Source: JALZKA01 sp033856515 (GTDB taxonomy: Bacteria > Actinomycetota > Thermoleophilia > Solirubrobacterales > 70-9). Taken from it: DNA of 49,010 nt. The notes below the pieces were generated by a model. That model was not told the origin of the DNA, made no database searches, and was given only the letters and a program-made list of their open reading frames with translations. The translations under genes and the position numbers were made by a program. Shown here piece by piece: positions 15,830 through 22,696 of this stretch; the first letter of the stretch is position 1, and each line of letters opens with the position of its first letter. The DNA lies in NCBI GenBank assembly GCA_033856515.1, contig JAWVEY010000026.1, positions 1 through 49,010 of the forward strand, given 5' to 3'.

Positions 15830-15835
15830 TAACTT
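15830..15835 (+). promoter_or_regulatory. -10 hexamer TAACTT, 7 nt before ATG 15843
   Basis: TAACTT, 7 nt (CATTTAT), then ATG. No Shine-Dalgarno sequence. Fits leaderless transcription of the DUF1802 gene. Confidence 0.5.
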
Positions 15836-15842
15836 CATTTAT

Positions 15843-16472
15843 ATGCCGATTGCCTTCAAAGAATGGGCCGTGACAGTGCGGGCACTGGCCGAATGCGAAC
15901 AGCTCATCACCATGCGGAAGGGCGGAATCCGCGAGGAGAACAAGCATTTCGAGCTGGAGCACGACCAGTTCTTCCTGTACCCCACCTTCGACCACCAGCG
16001 AAACGACCTGGTCCGCGAGTCCCATCACCCCGAGCTTCGCCGCGCGCTCGAGGAGGGGGTCTGGCCCGATGACGAGCCCACGCCCAGGGCTCTTCTCCAG
16101 GACGGAGGCATTCCGCAGCCCGACCGCGTGCGGATCCGCGCCTGGGCCGAGGTGACCGACCACTGGACCACCGACGACCCGCGCGTCGTCGATGCGCTCT
16201 CGCCCTTCCACGTCTGGACGCCCGACTACGCGATGAAGCGGCTCGGCTGGAAGCGACGCCACCCGCTCCACATCATGCTGTTGAGGGTCTACCGGATTCC
16301 GCGCCCCGTCACCGTGCGCGTGCGGGACGAGTACCACGGCTGCCGCTCATGGGTCGACATCGAGCGAGACCTGCCCTTCGAGGGCACGCCCGTCATGGCC
16401 GACGACGAGTTCAACCGCGCGGCGGAGATCATCCGCGACGTGGCCGGCCAGTCCGAAGCCGCGCTCGTCTAG
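15843..16472 (+). CDS. DUF1802 family protein
   Basis: 209 residues. The N-terminus matches the DUF1802 pattern: a conserved FKEWAVTVRALAECEQ start, then MRKGGIREENKHFELEH and a FFLYPTFDHQ block (about residues 45-55). It later has IRAWAEVTDHW and PFHVWTPDYAMKRLGWK, which are also family-like. The biochemical role of this family is unknown to me. The next gene (DUF1152) begins 8 nt after its stop, so the two form an operon. Start fixed by the -10 element at 15830. Confidence 0.82.
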   Translation: MPIAFKEWAVTVRALAECEQLITMRKGGIREENKHFELEHDQFFLYPTFDHQRNDLVRESHHPELRRALEEGVWPDDEPTPRALLQDGGIPQPDRVRIRAWAEVTDHWTTDDPRVVDALSPFHVWTPDYAMKRLGWKRRHPLHIMLLRVYRIPRPVTVRVRDEYHGCRSWVDIERDLPFEGTPVMADDEFNRAAEIIRDVAGQSEAALV

Positions 16473-16480
16473 ACCGCTGC

Positions 16481-17416
16481 ATGGTTCCGTTTGCCAGCCG
16501 CGTCGCGGACGCGAGCCGTGCGCTCGTCCTGGGTATCGGCGGAGGCGGAGATGCCGTCGGCTCCATCGCGATCGCACATTGGCTGGCTGAGCGCGGAGTC
16601 GAGACTGTCCTCGGCGGCGTCGCCTGGGAGCGCATGGTCGTCGACCCGCACCCAGGGCCTCGAAGCCTCGAGGACATCCACGGGGGCAAGAGCTTGGACG
16701 GCGCGGTGGTCATCGATCCGGCCACTGGTGCGACTACTCCCGAAGGTGTGCACTTCTGCGAGTCGCGCCTGGCGCTCCATCTCGGTGAGGAAACCGTTCT
16801 GATCGACGTCACCAACGGCGCCGGCGGCGCTGCCCGCGGCATCGATTCGGCGGCCCGCGAACTCGGCTGTGACCTCGTCTTCCTTGTCGATATCGGCGGT
16901 GACGCGATCGCTGACGGATCCGAGCCCGGGCTCGCGAGCCCCCTGTGCGACGCGGTGATGCTCGCGGCCGGGGCGGCATCGAGCTTCGATTGTCTGGTCG
17001 GCGTCCTCGGCGCCGGGTGCGATGGCGAGCTCAAACCTGCCGAGGTCCTCGCGCGGGTGGCTGCGCTCGCGCGAGCCGGCGCCTGGCTCGACACGGTCGG
17101 TACGTCCTCGGCCGCGGCGGAGATCGAGGCGGCGGGCGCCGTCGCTGTCACGGAGGCGAGCCTCCTCGTGGCCCGGGCAGCGCGCGGCGAGATCGGCCCC
17201 GTCGAGATCCGAGGCGGCCGGCGCATTGTGGACCTCGGGCCAGTCGCCGCCCTCGCGTTCATCTTCGACCTCGAGGCGGCTCTGCCCGAGTTGCCGCTGG
17301 TGCAAGCCGTAACGGACGCGCCCACGATCGAGGCGGCCCGGGACGCGCTGAACGAAATCGGCGTCTCAACCGAGCTCGACTACGAGGAGCGCCGCGCGGC
17401 GGAACCACCCGCGTAG
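16481..17416 (+). CDS. DUF1152 domain protein
   Basis: 311 residues from ATG 16481. Rossmann-like start ALVLGIGGGGDAVGSIAIA (about 14-32), then LGGVAWERMVVDPHPGPR, VLIDVTNGAGG, and FLVDIGGDAIADGSEPGLASPLCDAVMLAA, which together are the DUF1152 signature. The glycine-rich loop and conserved Asp residues suggest a nucleotide- or metal-dependent enzyme, but no reaction is established. Operonic with the DUF1802 gene upstream; the next gene begins 11 nt downstream but has its own -10-like element. Confidence 0.82.
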   Translation: MVPFASRVADASRALVLGIGGGGDAVGSIAIAHWLAERGVETVLGGVAWERMVVDPHPGPRSLEDIHGGKSLDGAVVIDPATGATTPEGVHFCESRLALHLGEETVLIDVTNGAGGAARGIDSAARELGCDLVFLVDIGGDAIADGSEPGLASPLCDAVMLAAGAASSFDCLVGVLGAGCDGELKPAEVLARVAALARAGAWLDTVGTSSAAAEIEAAGAVAVTEASLLVARAARGEIGPVEIRGGRRIVDLGPVAALAFIFDLEAALPELPLVQAVTDAPTIEAARDALNEIGVSTELDYEERRAAEPPA

Positions 17417-17419
17417 ATT
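17414..17419 (+). promoter_or_regulatory. -10 hexamer TAGATT, 8 nt before ATG 17428
   Basis: TAGATT begins inside the stop codon of the DUF1152 gene and is followed by 8 nt and ATG. It could give an internal leaderless transcript, but read-through from upstream is also likely. Confidence 0.4.
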
Positions 17420-17427
17420 CTCGGGCC

Positions 17428-18207
17428 ATGTGGGTCGAGACCGAATCGCTCAGCTTCACGGCGCGCCACGAGGAGGCGGACGAGGACTCCGCGCAGCGGA
17501 CCTTGGACGCGCTGGAGGACCTGCGCCTGAAGCTCGAGGACCGCTTCGACGACGCTCCCGGCGACGTCACGGTTGTTGTCCACCCGTCGCCGGCGTGGCT
17601 GAACGCCGCCCATCCCTTCCTGCCCGCGGCGCGCATCGCGGCTGCTCCCGCCGGTCGCCGGTACCTGGCCGGCTGGGCTATGGCACGCGAGCTCCACGTC
17701 CTGAACGACGACTACCTCGACCGGCGCGCCGCAGGCGAGGACTCGCTGGCCGCCCTTCGCGGGACCGCGGAGCGGCTCTATGCGCAGATCGTGATCTCGG
17801 CGAACAACTCGGCGCTGCCGCCCCCGTGGGGCATCAGACGCTTCACGCGATACCTGCGCTGGTCGTGGCTGGTCGAGGGCGGCGCGCAGTACTTCGCAGG
17901 CCAGGTCCCCGTCTTTCGCCCGGCCGTCCAGACGCGATTGCGCGCGGGCGACCCGCCGGCGTTCCCCCCTTCCGGACGGGACGCGATCATCCTGGGCGGC
18001 ACCGTCTTCGACCTCCTGGAGCGCCGCCGCGGCCGCGACGCATGCAGCCTCTTGATCTCCCGCACGCGCCGCGACGGGCCCGAGCGCGCGATCCAGATCG
18101 CCTTCGGCGAGTCAGCGCACGACGTGGGGCTCGAGTGGCGCCGCTACCTCCGCGAGGAGGTCCCCCGCGCCGGCTCCCCGGACGCGCTGGAAGAACTGCA
18201 CTGGTAG
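17428..18207 (+). CDS. Gluzincin-like (peptidase MA-type) protein without HExxH
   Basis: 259 residues. Layout resembles small peptidase-MA proteins: a predicted alpha/beta start with VTVVVHPSPAWLNAAHPFLPA, a helix where HExxH normally sits, then SWLVEGGAQYFAGQ (about residues 146-159), which matches the downstream W-L-x-E-G-x-A-x-Y helix carrying the third metal ligand. The expected HExxH is replaced by LYAQIVISANN, so a Zn site seems absent and the protein is probably not an active protease. No signal peptide. It ends next to a repeat-rich intergenic region. Family relation is inference from pattern, not from a database. Confidence 0.55.
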   Translation: MWVETESLSFTARHEEADEDSAQRTLDALEDLRLKLEDRFDDAPGDVTVVVHPSPAWLNAAHPFLPAARIAAAPAGRRYLAGWAMARELHVLNDDYLDRRAAGEDSLAALRGTAERLYAQIVISANNSALPPPWGIRRFTRYLRWSWLVEGGAQYFAGQVPVFRPAVQTRLRAGDPPAFPPSGRDAIILGGTVFDLLERRRGRDACSLLISRTRRDGPERAIQIAFGESAHDVGLEWRRYLREEVPRAGSPDALEELHW

Positions 18208-18567
18208 GGCGCAGCAACGCCGGTTCGGACGTTGGCGGTCTTTCGCGGGCGCTTGCGGGGCGCCACCGTTTGGTTGGGCACCCAAGGGGTGTGAAGCCGG
18301 GTGGTGGCGCCAACTGGGTCGGCTTTCTGCACTAGGGCACTAATACGGTGCCCTACCGCGGAAAGTCAACGTCAAAGCCGTGACTTCCTGCAGTAGCTAC
18401 GGATATGGCGTAACCAGCGCAGAAAGTCGAGCCCGCCATCGCATCGGCGGGGTGCGCAACGCACCTCGGAGGCCGCGGCGGCCGGAGCCCACGCCAACTC
18501 CTGACCCCTTAGTGCCCTTTCTAGCGGCGCCGCAGCGCGGCGCACGCCCCGGCTACGCCGGGCCTTG
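18208..18567. other. 360-bp intergenic region with repeats and hairpins, no gene seen
   Basis: Lies between convergent genes. It contains repeat copy B (18235-18288); a large hairpin GGCGCCACC (18259-18267) / GGTGGCGCC (18303-18311) enclosing TTGGG-CA-CCCAA; a second hairpin AGGGCAC-N7-GTGCCCT (18334-18354); and a 10-bp inverted pair AGGGCACTAA (18334-18343) / TTAGTGCCCT (18509-18518). Open frames here lack coding character. It may be a terminator region or a small decayed element. Confidence 0.5.
18235..18288. repeat. Intergenic element, copy B (partner at 1654-1709)
   Basis: GCGGTCTTTCGCG and, 39 nt after its start, TTGGGCACCCAAGGG. Copy A has the same opening 13-mer and TTGGGCTACCAAGGG at 40 nt. 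Between them the sequences have diverged. Confidence 0.4.
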
Positions 18568-18966
18568 CTACGTGATCTCCAGCTCGACCTCGGCGACCTT
18601 GCCGTTGCGCATGTCCCAGCCTCGGACGACCGGGTTGTCCGCGTCTGCGAGCGAGACGATCAGCCAGACGGGGTCGGGCCATGAGCGCGCGTTGTTGCGG
18701 TCCGACTGAGACGGCTCGGCCGCGCTCTTCGTGTGCGAGTGGTAGATGGCGAGGATTTCCTCGCCGCGGTCCTCGATCGTTGTGTAGATGCCGAACTGGT
18801 CGGACGGCTCCATGTCGAAGGAGAACGGGCTGGCGAGAGCGTTTCTTGCCCGGAACACCTCAGTGGCGACGCCATCCGAGCCCGAGACCATCCCGCAGCA
18901 CTCGTTAGGGCGATCCTCGAGGGCGTGGGCGACGATCTCGTCGAGCAGCTTCTGGGCGATCTTCAC
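18568..18966 (-). CDS. mec: JAMM/JAB1 metalloprotease, Mec-like (CysO-cysteine hydrolase)
   Basis: Zn-dependent isopeptidase-like protease, 132 residues. A complete JAMM site is visible: Glu22 (RPNECCGMVSG), His76-Ser-His78, Ser86 and Asp89 (H-x-H-x7-S-x2-D). The N-terminal pattern IVAHALEDRPNE and the F-SFDMEPSDQF block resemble mycobacterial Mec, which releases cysteine from the carrier CysO. A cysO gene (33485), cysM (22690) and moeZ (33796) are in this window, supporting that role. GTG 18966 has TAGCCT 7 nt upstream. It is divergent from the GntR gene across a 14-bp palindrome. A more general carrier-trimming role is possible. Confidence 0.85.
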   Translation of the reverse strand: MKIAQKLLDEIVAHALEDRPNECCGMVSGSDGVATEVFRARNALASPFSFDMEPSDQFGIYTTIEDRGEEILAIYHSHTKSAAEPSQSDRNNARSWPDPVWLIVSLADADNPVVRGWDMRNGKVAEVELEIT

Positions 18967-18973
18967 GCGTACG

Positions 18974-18979
18974 AGGCTA
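18974..18979 (-). promoter_or_regulatory. -10 hexamer TAGCCT, 7 nt before GTG 18966 (minus)
   Basis: On the minus strand TAGCCT, 7 nt, GTG. No ribosome-binding site. The palindrome at 18998-19011 covers the region where the -35 contact would lie. Confidence 0.5.
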
Positions 18980-18997
18980 CTGATCCATCATGGGTGT

Positions 18998-19011
18998 ACT
19001 AGTTAACTAGT
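18998..19011. promoter_or_regulatory. 14-bp perfect palindrome ACTAGTTAACTAGT, candidate GntR operator
   Basis: AT-rich palindrome in a very GC-rich setting, located between the divergent mec-like and GntR genes. It starts 7 bp upstream of the GntR -10 element and overlaps the -35 positions of both promoters. GntR regulators commonly bind such palindromes next to their own gene, so autoregulation and co-control of mec are inferred. Confidence 0.6.
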
Positions 19012-19018
19012 TCTCTGT

Positions 19019-19024
19019 TACTCT
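19019..19024 (+). promoter_or_regulatory. -10 hexamer TACTCT, 7 nt before ATG 19032
   Basis: TACTCT, 7 nt, ATG; no Shine-Dalgarno sequence. Leaderless spacing for the GntR gene. Confidence 0.5.
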
Positions 19025-19031
19025 CTCGCCC

Positions 19032-19856
19032 ATGGACGGCGCTACCACCGACCTTTTCCGAGTCGACCGCGACTCGGAACTTCCAGTGGGCATCCAGGTC
19101 GCGTGGCGCCTCCGGGCAATGATCGCCTCGGGAAAGCTCGCGCCTGGCGATCGGCTCCCACCCGTGCGCCGGCTGGCGCAAGACGCCGGCGTCAATCACA
19201 ACACGGCGCGCGCGATCTACGGGCGCCTTGAGTCCGAGGGCTTGGTCGAAACGCGCCACGGCCTCGGGACCTTCGTCGCTCCGGGAGCAGCCTCGTCATC
19301 CGAGGTCGAGCGGATCGCTGCGGATGCGGTCACAGAGGCAAGGCGGGCGGGTGTCTCCCCCGCGGACGTCGCCAGGTCGATCTATGGCGCGCGCTGGGCC
19401 GCCGAGGACACAGCGGCGCCCAGTCAAGAGCTGCCCGACGTCGGCGTCGAAGCAGATGAGGCCGCCGCGCGAAGAGAGCTTCGGCGCCAGATCGCACGCC
19501 TCGAAGCCGAGTTGGCCGCCTATCCCGAGACCCGTCCCGAGTCGGAGACCCATCCGCTCCTGCGCCCGAAGGGGCACCTGCCGGACTTCGCGGAGCTCTC
19601 AGCCGCGCGCGATTCGCTGATCGAGCTCCTGCGCTCCGCACGTGCATCGGCCGAGCGCAAGGGTGAACGCCAAGCGAGGGCACGCGCCCGGCGTGAGCGC
19701 ATCCTCGGCGATCCCGAGGCGAACCGCTGGGAGCGCATCCGGACAGAGGATTGCGGCGACCCGGGCTGTGGCGAGACAAGCGCAGTGCCGCGATTCGGCC
19801 CGCTGGGCGCCATCGCGGGTTGGTGGCGGGTCAAGATCTCGTCCGGCTGCCCTTAG
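19032..19856 (+). CDS. GntR-family transcriptional regulator
   Basis: 274 residues. The N-terminal winged helix-turn-helix (about residues 12-83) is typical: LPVGIQVAWRLRAMIASGKL, PGDRLPPVRRLAQDAGVNHNTARAIYGRLESEGLVETRHGLGTFV. The rest lacks a FadR-, HutC- or aminotransferase-type effector domain. It is a charged helical region (about 90-240) rich in Arg, Glu and Ala, then a Cys-containing tail (EDCGDPGCGE) and a short hydrophobic end. The short-effector type resembles the YtrA group, which often controls transport genes, and here a YrbE permease gene begins 3 nt after the stop. Likely represses its own operon and mec through the palindrome at 18998. Confidence 0.85.
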   Translation: MDGATTDLFRVDRDSELPVGIQVAWRLRAMIASGKLAPGDRLPPVRRLAQDAGVNHNTARAIYGRLESEGLVETRHGLGTFVAPGAASSSEVERIAADAVTEARRAGVSPADVARSIYGARWAAEDTAAPSQELPDVGVEADEAAARRELRRQIARLEAELAAYPETRPESETHPLLRPKGHLPDFAELSAARDSLIELLRSARASAERKGERQARARARRERILGDPEANRWERIRTEDCGDPGCGETSAVPRFGPLGAIAGWWRVKISSGCP

Positions 19857-19859
19857 CGC

Positions 19860-20666
19860 ATGGTTCGCGCAGCAGCCGACCAGGCATTTCTCCCGGCAAA
19901 GTCGCTCTTCGAGCGAATGGGCAACATGGTTGTCCTCACGGGGAAGACACTGGTCGCCGCCGCGCGGCCGCCATACCCCTACGGCGGCGAGTTCCTCTCG
20001 CAGTTCATCTTCGCGCTCCAGCTTTGCTGGTTCCCGATGGCGGTCTCGATGGTCGCTGTCTCCTTCGGGGCGCCAGGCCTCCAGGCCGCGAACTTCCTGT
20101 CGCTCTTCGGGGCGCTCGACCGGCTCGGCGGGTTCTTCATCCTCGCCTCGGTCAGGGAGTTCGCCCCGTTCGTCAGCGCGATCATCGTGGCGGGCGTCGC
20201 GGGAACGGCGATCACCGCCGACCTGGGCGCCCGCAAGATTCGCGAGGAGCTCGACGCGCTCCAGGTGTTGGGCGTCGACCCCATCAAGAACGTCGTCGTC
20301 CCGCGCTTCCTTGCGCTCATGCTGATGACCGGCCTCTTGGACATTTACGCGATCCTGTTCGGGATCTCGGGCGGCCTGATCGCCGAGATCATGTACGGAC
20401 AGCCACTGGGTGGATTCTTCGCCACTCTCTTCACCAATGCATCGGTGGCAGATCTTTGGGCCTCACTTCTGAAGTGCACGATGTTCGGCGCAATCGTGGC
20501 GATCGTCTGCTGTTACTACGGCATGAACGCGTCCGGCGGGGCCGAGGGAGTGGGCAAGGCCGTCAATCAGGCCGTCGTGATCTCGCTCCTGGGCGTCTTC
20601 GCCTTCAACTATGTCTTCACCCAGACGCTGCTCGCGACCCATCCCGAGATTTCGGTAATCAAGTGA
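19860..20666 (+). CDS. YrbE/MlaE-type ABC transporter permease
   Basis: Membrane subunit of a lipid-transport ABC system of the Mla/Mce class, 268 residues. Seen: an N-terminal amphipathic segment, five to six hydrophobic helices, and the family core FAPFVSAIIVAGVAGTAITADLGARKIREELDALQVLGVDPI (written in part: GTAITADLGARKIREELDAL, about residues 117-136), followed by VVPRFLALMLM. In actinobacteria YrbE genes usually come as pairs followed by Mce genes. Here it stands alone after GntR, followed by a secreted protein and a small membrane protein. The other YrbE, the ATPase and the Mce subunits must be elsewhere. Confidence 0.9.
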   Translation: MVRAAADQAFLPAKSLFERMGNMVVLTGKTLVAAARPPYPYGGEFLSQFIFALQLCWFPMAVSMVAVSFGAPGLQAANFLSLFGALDRLGGFFILASVREFAPFVSAIIVAGVAGTAITADLGARKIREELDALQVLGVDPIKNVVVPRFLALMLMTGLLDIYAILFGISGGLIAEIMYGQPLGGFFATLFTNASVADLWASLLKCTMFGAIVAIVCCYYGMNASGGAEGVGKAVNQAVVISLLGVFAFNYVFTQTLLATHPEISVIK

Positions 20667-20682
20667 ACGATGGAGGTTCCCA

Positions 20683-21429
20683 ATGACGATTCGGAGATCC
20701 CTGGCTCTGCTGGCATGCGCGGGCCTATCCTCTGTCCCGGCCCTGGCCTTTGCCGGGGACGCGGGTTCACGCCAGGAGGCCAGGTACACGCTGACTGAAG
20801 AGCTCGCCGGCCAGGGAACGGGCGAGGTCTTTGAGTTCGACTACGTAAACCCGGACGACCCCGAGGGCAAGCCGCCGGCCGTCGAGAAGGTCGTCACGAA
20901 GCTGCCGCGGCGCGGCAGCTACGACGCCTCGGTGCCCGCGTCCTGCGCTGCATCCGATGCCGAGCTGATGGCCGCGGGAGCGGATGCCTGCCCCGAAAAA
21001 AGCCTGATCGGTGGCGGTGTCGTCACCGTCGATACCGGGCTTCCCGGCCCCGCGCGGATCGTGACCGCCGACGTCGTCTTCGCAAACAACGCGGATGACC
21101 CCGACGGCGAGTTCATCTACATCAACACGGTCCGAGATGGCTCCCTTGCCCGGACAGTGATCCGCGCCGACGTCAGGCGGCGGAAGACCGTGACCCTGGC
21201 GGGGATGTTGCCGGGGACTCCTCCGGACGGGGGCTCGATCGACACCGTCGACCTCGAGATCGACTCCATCTCCAAGGGGAAGGACAACTACATCACCAAC
21301 CCGCCCCGATGCCGGGACGGCCACTGGGTTACGAGGGTGCGCTTCTTCTACCCCGATGATGTCAGCCAGGTGGAGCGAACCCGCTCGCCCTGCACTGAGA
21401 TCGTCCCGACTCGCGTCGGCGCCGGCTAG
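20683..21429 (+). CDS. Secreted hypothetical protein next to the YrbE permease
   Basis: 248 residues with GGAGG 6 nt before ATG. A clear signal peptide (residues 1-25, ending ALAFA before GDAGS). The mature part is beta-rich with three to four Cys that could pair (PASCAASDAELMAAGADACP, later PPRCRDGHW and RSPCTEI). No family named. It is translationally close to YrbE (gap 16 nt) and followed by a membrane protein 6 nt later, so it may be an envelope partner of the lipid transporter. That role is inference from position only. Confidence 0.7.
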   Translation: MTIRRSLALLACAGLSSVPALAFAGDAGSRQEARYTLTEELAGQGTGEVFEFDYVNPDDPEGKPPAVEKVVTKLPRRGSYDASVPASCAASDAELMAAGADACPEKSLIGGGVVTVDTGLPGPARIVTADVVFANNADDPDGEFIYINTVRDGSLARTVIRADVRRRKTVTLAGMLPGTPPDGGSIDTVDLEIDSISKGKDNYITNPPRCRDGHWVTRVRFFYPDDVSQVERTRSPCTEIVPTRVGAG

Positions 21430-21435
21430 GCCATC

Positions 21436-21870
21436 ATGTATGCCGTGGAAGCCATCGATACCCGTGGCGCCCTGAGTACGGGCGACCGCATGGTCGCGGC
21501 GTTCCTCTGGATCCTGATGGCGGTGGGAAGCTTCGCAATGTGGGTCGCGGTGCCTGCCGCGTGGCTTTGGGTGGCCGGCAAGATCACCTCGGACCAGGCG
21601 CAGCACATCACCCTGTCGGTGATCGGCGTGCCACTCGCGATCATCATCTGGGCGCGCGGCCTCTTCTGGCTCAACCGCCTCCATATGCGAGTGACCATGC
21701 CCCGCCTGATCCGCGAGCTCGAGGAGGCGCCCGACGATGAGCCGCCCCGGCCCATCCGCGGCGCACTCGAGCCGCTCATGGTCGGCTCGCTGGCGATCGC
21801 AATCCTCGCGATGGCGATCTGGTTCTTCTTTTTTGCGGAGACGCCGCCATCCACGCTCGCGCCGTCCTGA
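21436..21870 (+). CDS. Membrane protein of unknown function
   Basis: 144 residues with three hydrophobic segments: about 22-47, 54-78 and 115-134, with a basic loop (LNRLHMRVTMPRLIRELEE) and an acidic/Pro stretch between the second and third. Last gene of the GntR-YrbE-secreted-membrane run, 6 nt after the previous stop. Not recognised. Confidence 0.65.
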   Translation: MYAVEAIDTRGALSTGDRMVAAFLWILMAVGSFAMWVAVPAAWLWVAGKITSDQAQHITLSVIGVPLAIIIWARGLFWLNRLHMRVTMPRLIRELEEAPDDEPPRPIRGALEPLMVGSLAIAILAMAIWFFFFAETPPSTLAPS

Positions 21871-21883
21871 CGTTGGTTGGCCT

Positions 21884-22696
21884 CTAGTACCAGGCGCTTG
21901 CCGGATCGCGCGGCGGCTCTGCCAGATCGCCCGCCGCGCTGCCAAGCAGATCCGGATCGTTGCGGCCGAGCTCCCAGAGCATGTCGTCCAGGACGGGCGG
22001 GGGGATCTCGGCCCTCGCCGCTAGCTCTTTGAAGGTCACGCGAGTAGCGGCGCGGACCTCGTCCAGGGGGCCAGGGCTGACCAGCCCGGAGCGAAGCGCC
22101 AGGCGCATCAGGACGTTGTCGGCCGAGACCTCCCAAGCCTCGGGGTCGGAGACCTCCAACCAGCCGCGGCGCTCACAGATCTTCGCGAACAGGAACGCCT
22201 TCTTCGCCAACGGGTCGGAGTAGGCGCGATACGCGCGAAGCCGCTCGACCAGCCCACCGCTGCCGGCCAGCCTGCCGCCGGCCTCCGCCAGGAGCTCGAG
22301 CGCAGAGCCGCCATAGTCGCGCTCGAGGCCGGAGGCGAGGTCCCGCCACAGAGCAGCTCGCCGCTCCGGGTCGCCTATCGGCTCGGAATCGGCGCGGAAC
22401 CACTCCGCGACGTCGCCCGCGCTCACATAGCGAAGGCGCTTGGACGTGAGCGACCCCGGCTCCTCCGCTGCCGCCTTGAGGCCGAGCATCCACATCAGCT
22501 CCGAGCCCTCGTACGGGCCTTCGCCCTCAACCTCGTGTGGTTCCGAGTAGCCCGTCTTGTGGTCGACCGCGCACAGGAATATCGCCGCGTCGGCATCCGG
22601 CACGTGTCCGAAGTCGGGTGGTTCCCAATCGCGGGCGATCTCGCGGACCCGTTCGGAGGCGCGATCGTGAGCCGCGGAGGGCTGAGGCCCTACCAC
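21884..22696 (-). CDS. Queuosine-salvage-like (Qng1/DUF2419-type) protein
   Basis: 270 residues, helical. Order of features resembles the queuosine-nucleotide glycosylase family, which frees queuine from queuosine monophosphate: a buried-strand AIFLCAVDHKTGY with its Asp, a GSELMWMLGLKAA helix, RLRYVSAGDVAEWFRAD, ERRAALW, YGGSALELL, LRAYRAYSDPLAKKAFLFAKICERRG, and then SADNVLMRLALRSGLV. I recognise this by pattern only and the match is moderate; another helix-hairpin-helix glycosylase-like fold is the alternative. GTG 22696 overlaps the cysM stop by 7 nt, implying co-translation with cysM, a surprising pairing. Confidence 0.45.
   Translation of the reverse strand: MVGPQPSAAHDRASERVREIARDWEPPDFGHVPDADAAIFLCAVDHKTGYSEPHEVEGEGPYEGSELMWMLGLKAAAEEPGSLTSKRLRYVSAGDVAEWFRADSEPIGDPERRAALWRDLASGLERDYGGSALELLAEAGGRLAGSGGLVERLRAYRAYSDPLAKKAFLFAKICERRGWLEVSDPEAWEVSADNVLMRLALRSGLVSPGPLDEVRAATRVTFKELAARAEIPPPVLDDMLWELGRNDPDLLGSAAGDLAEPPRDPASAWY

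Noticed and set aside
18208..18567. A tRNA, CRISPR array or coding gene in the largest gap
   Set aside because: No cloverleaf, no evenly spaced direct repeats, and open frames lack start signals and coding bias.
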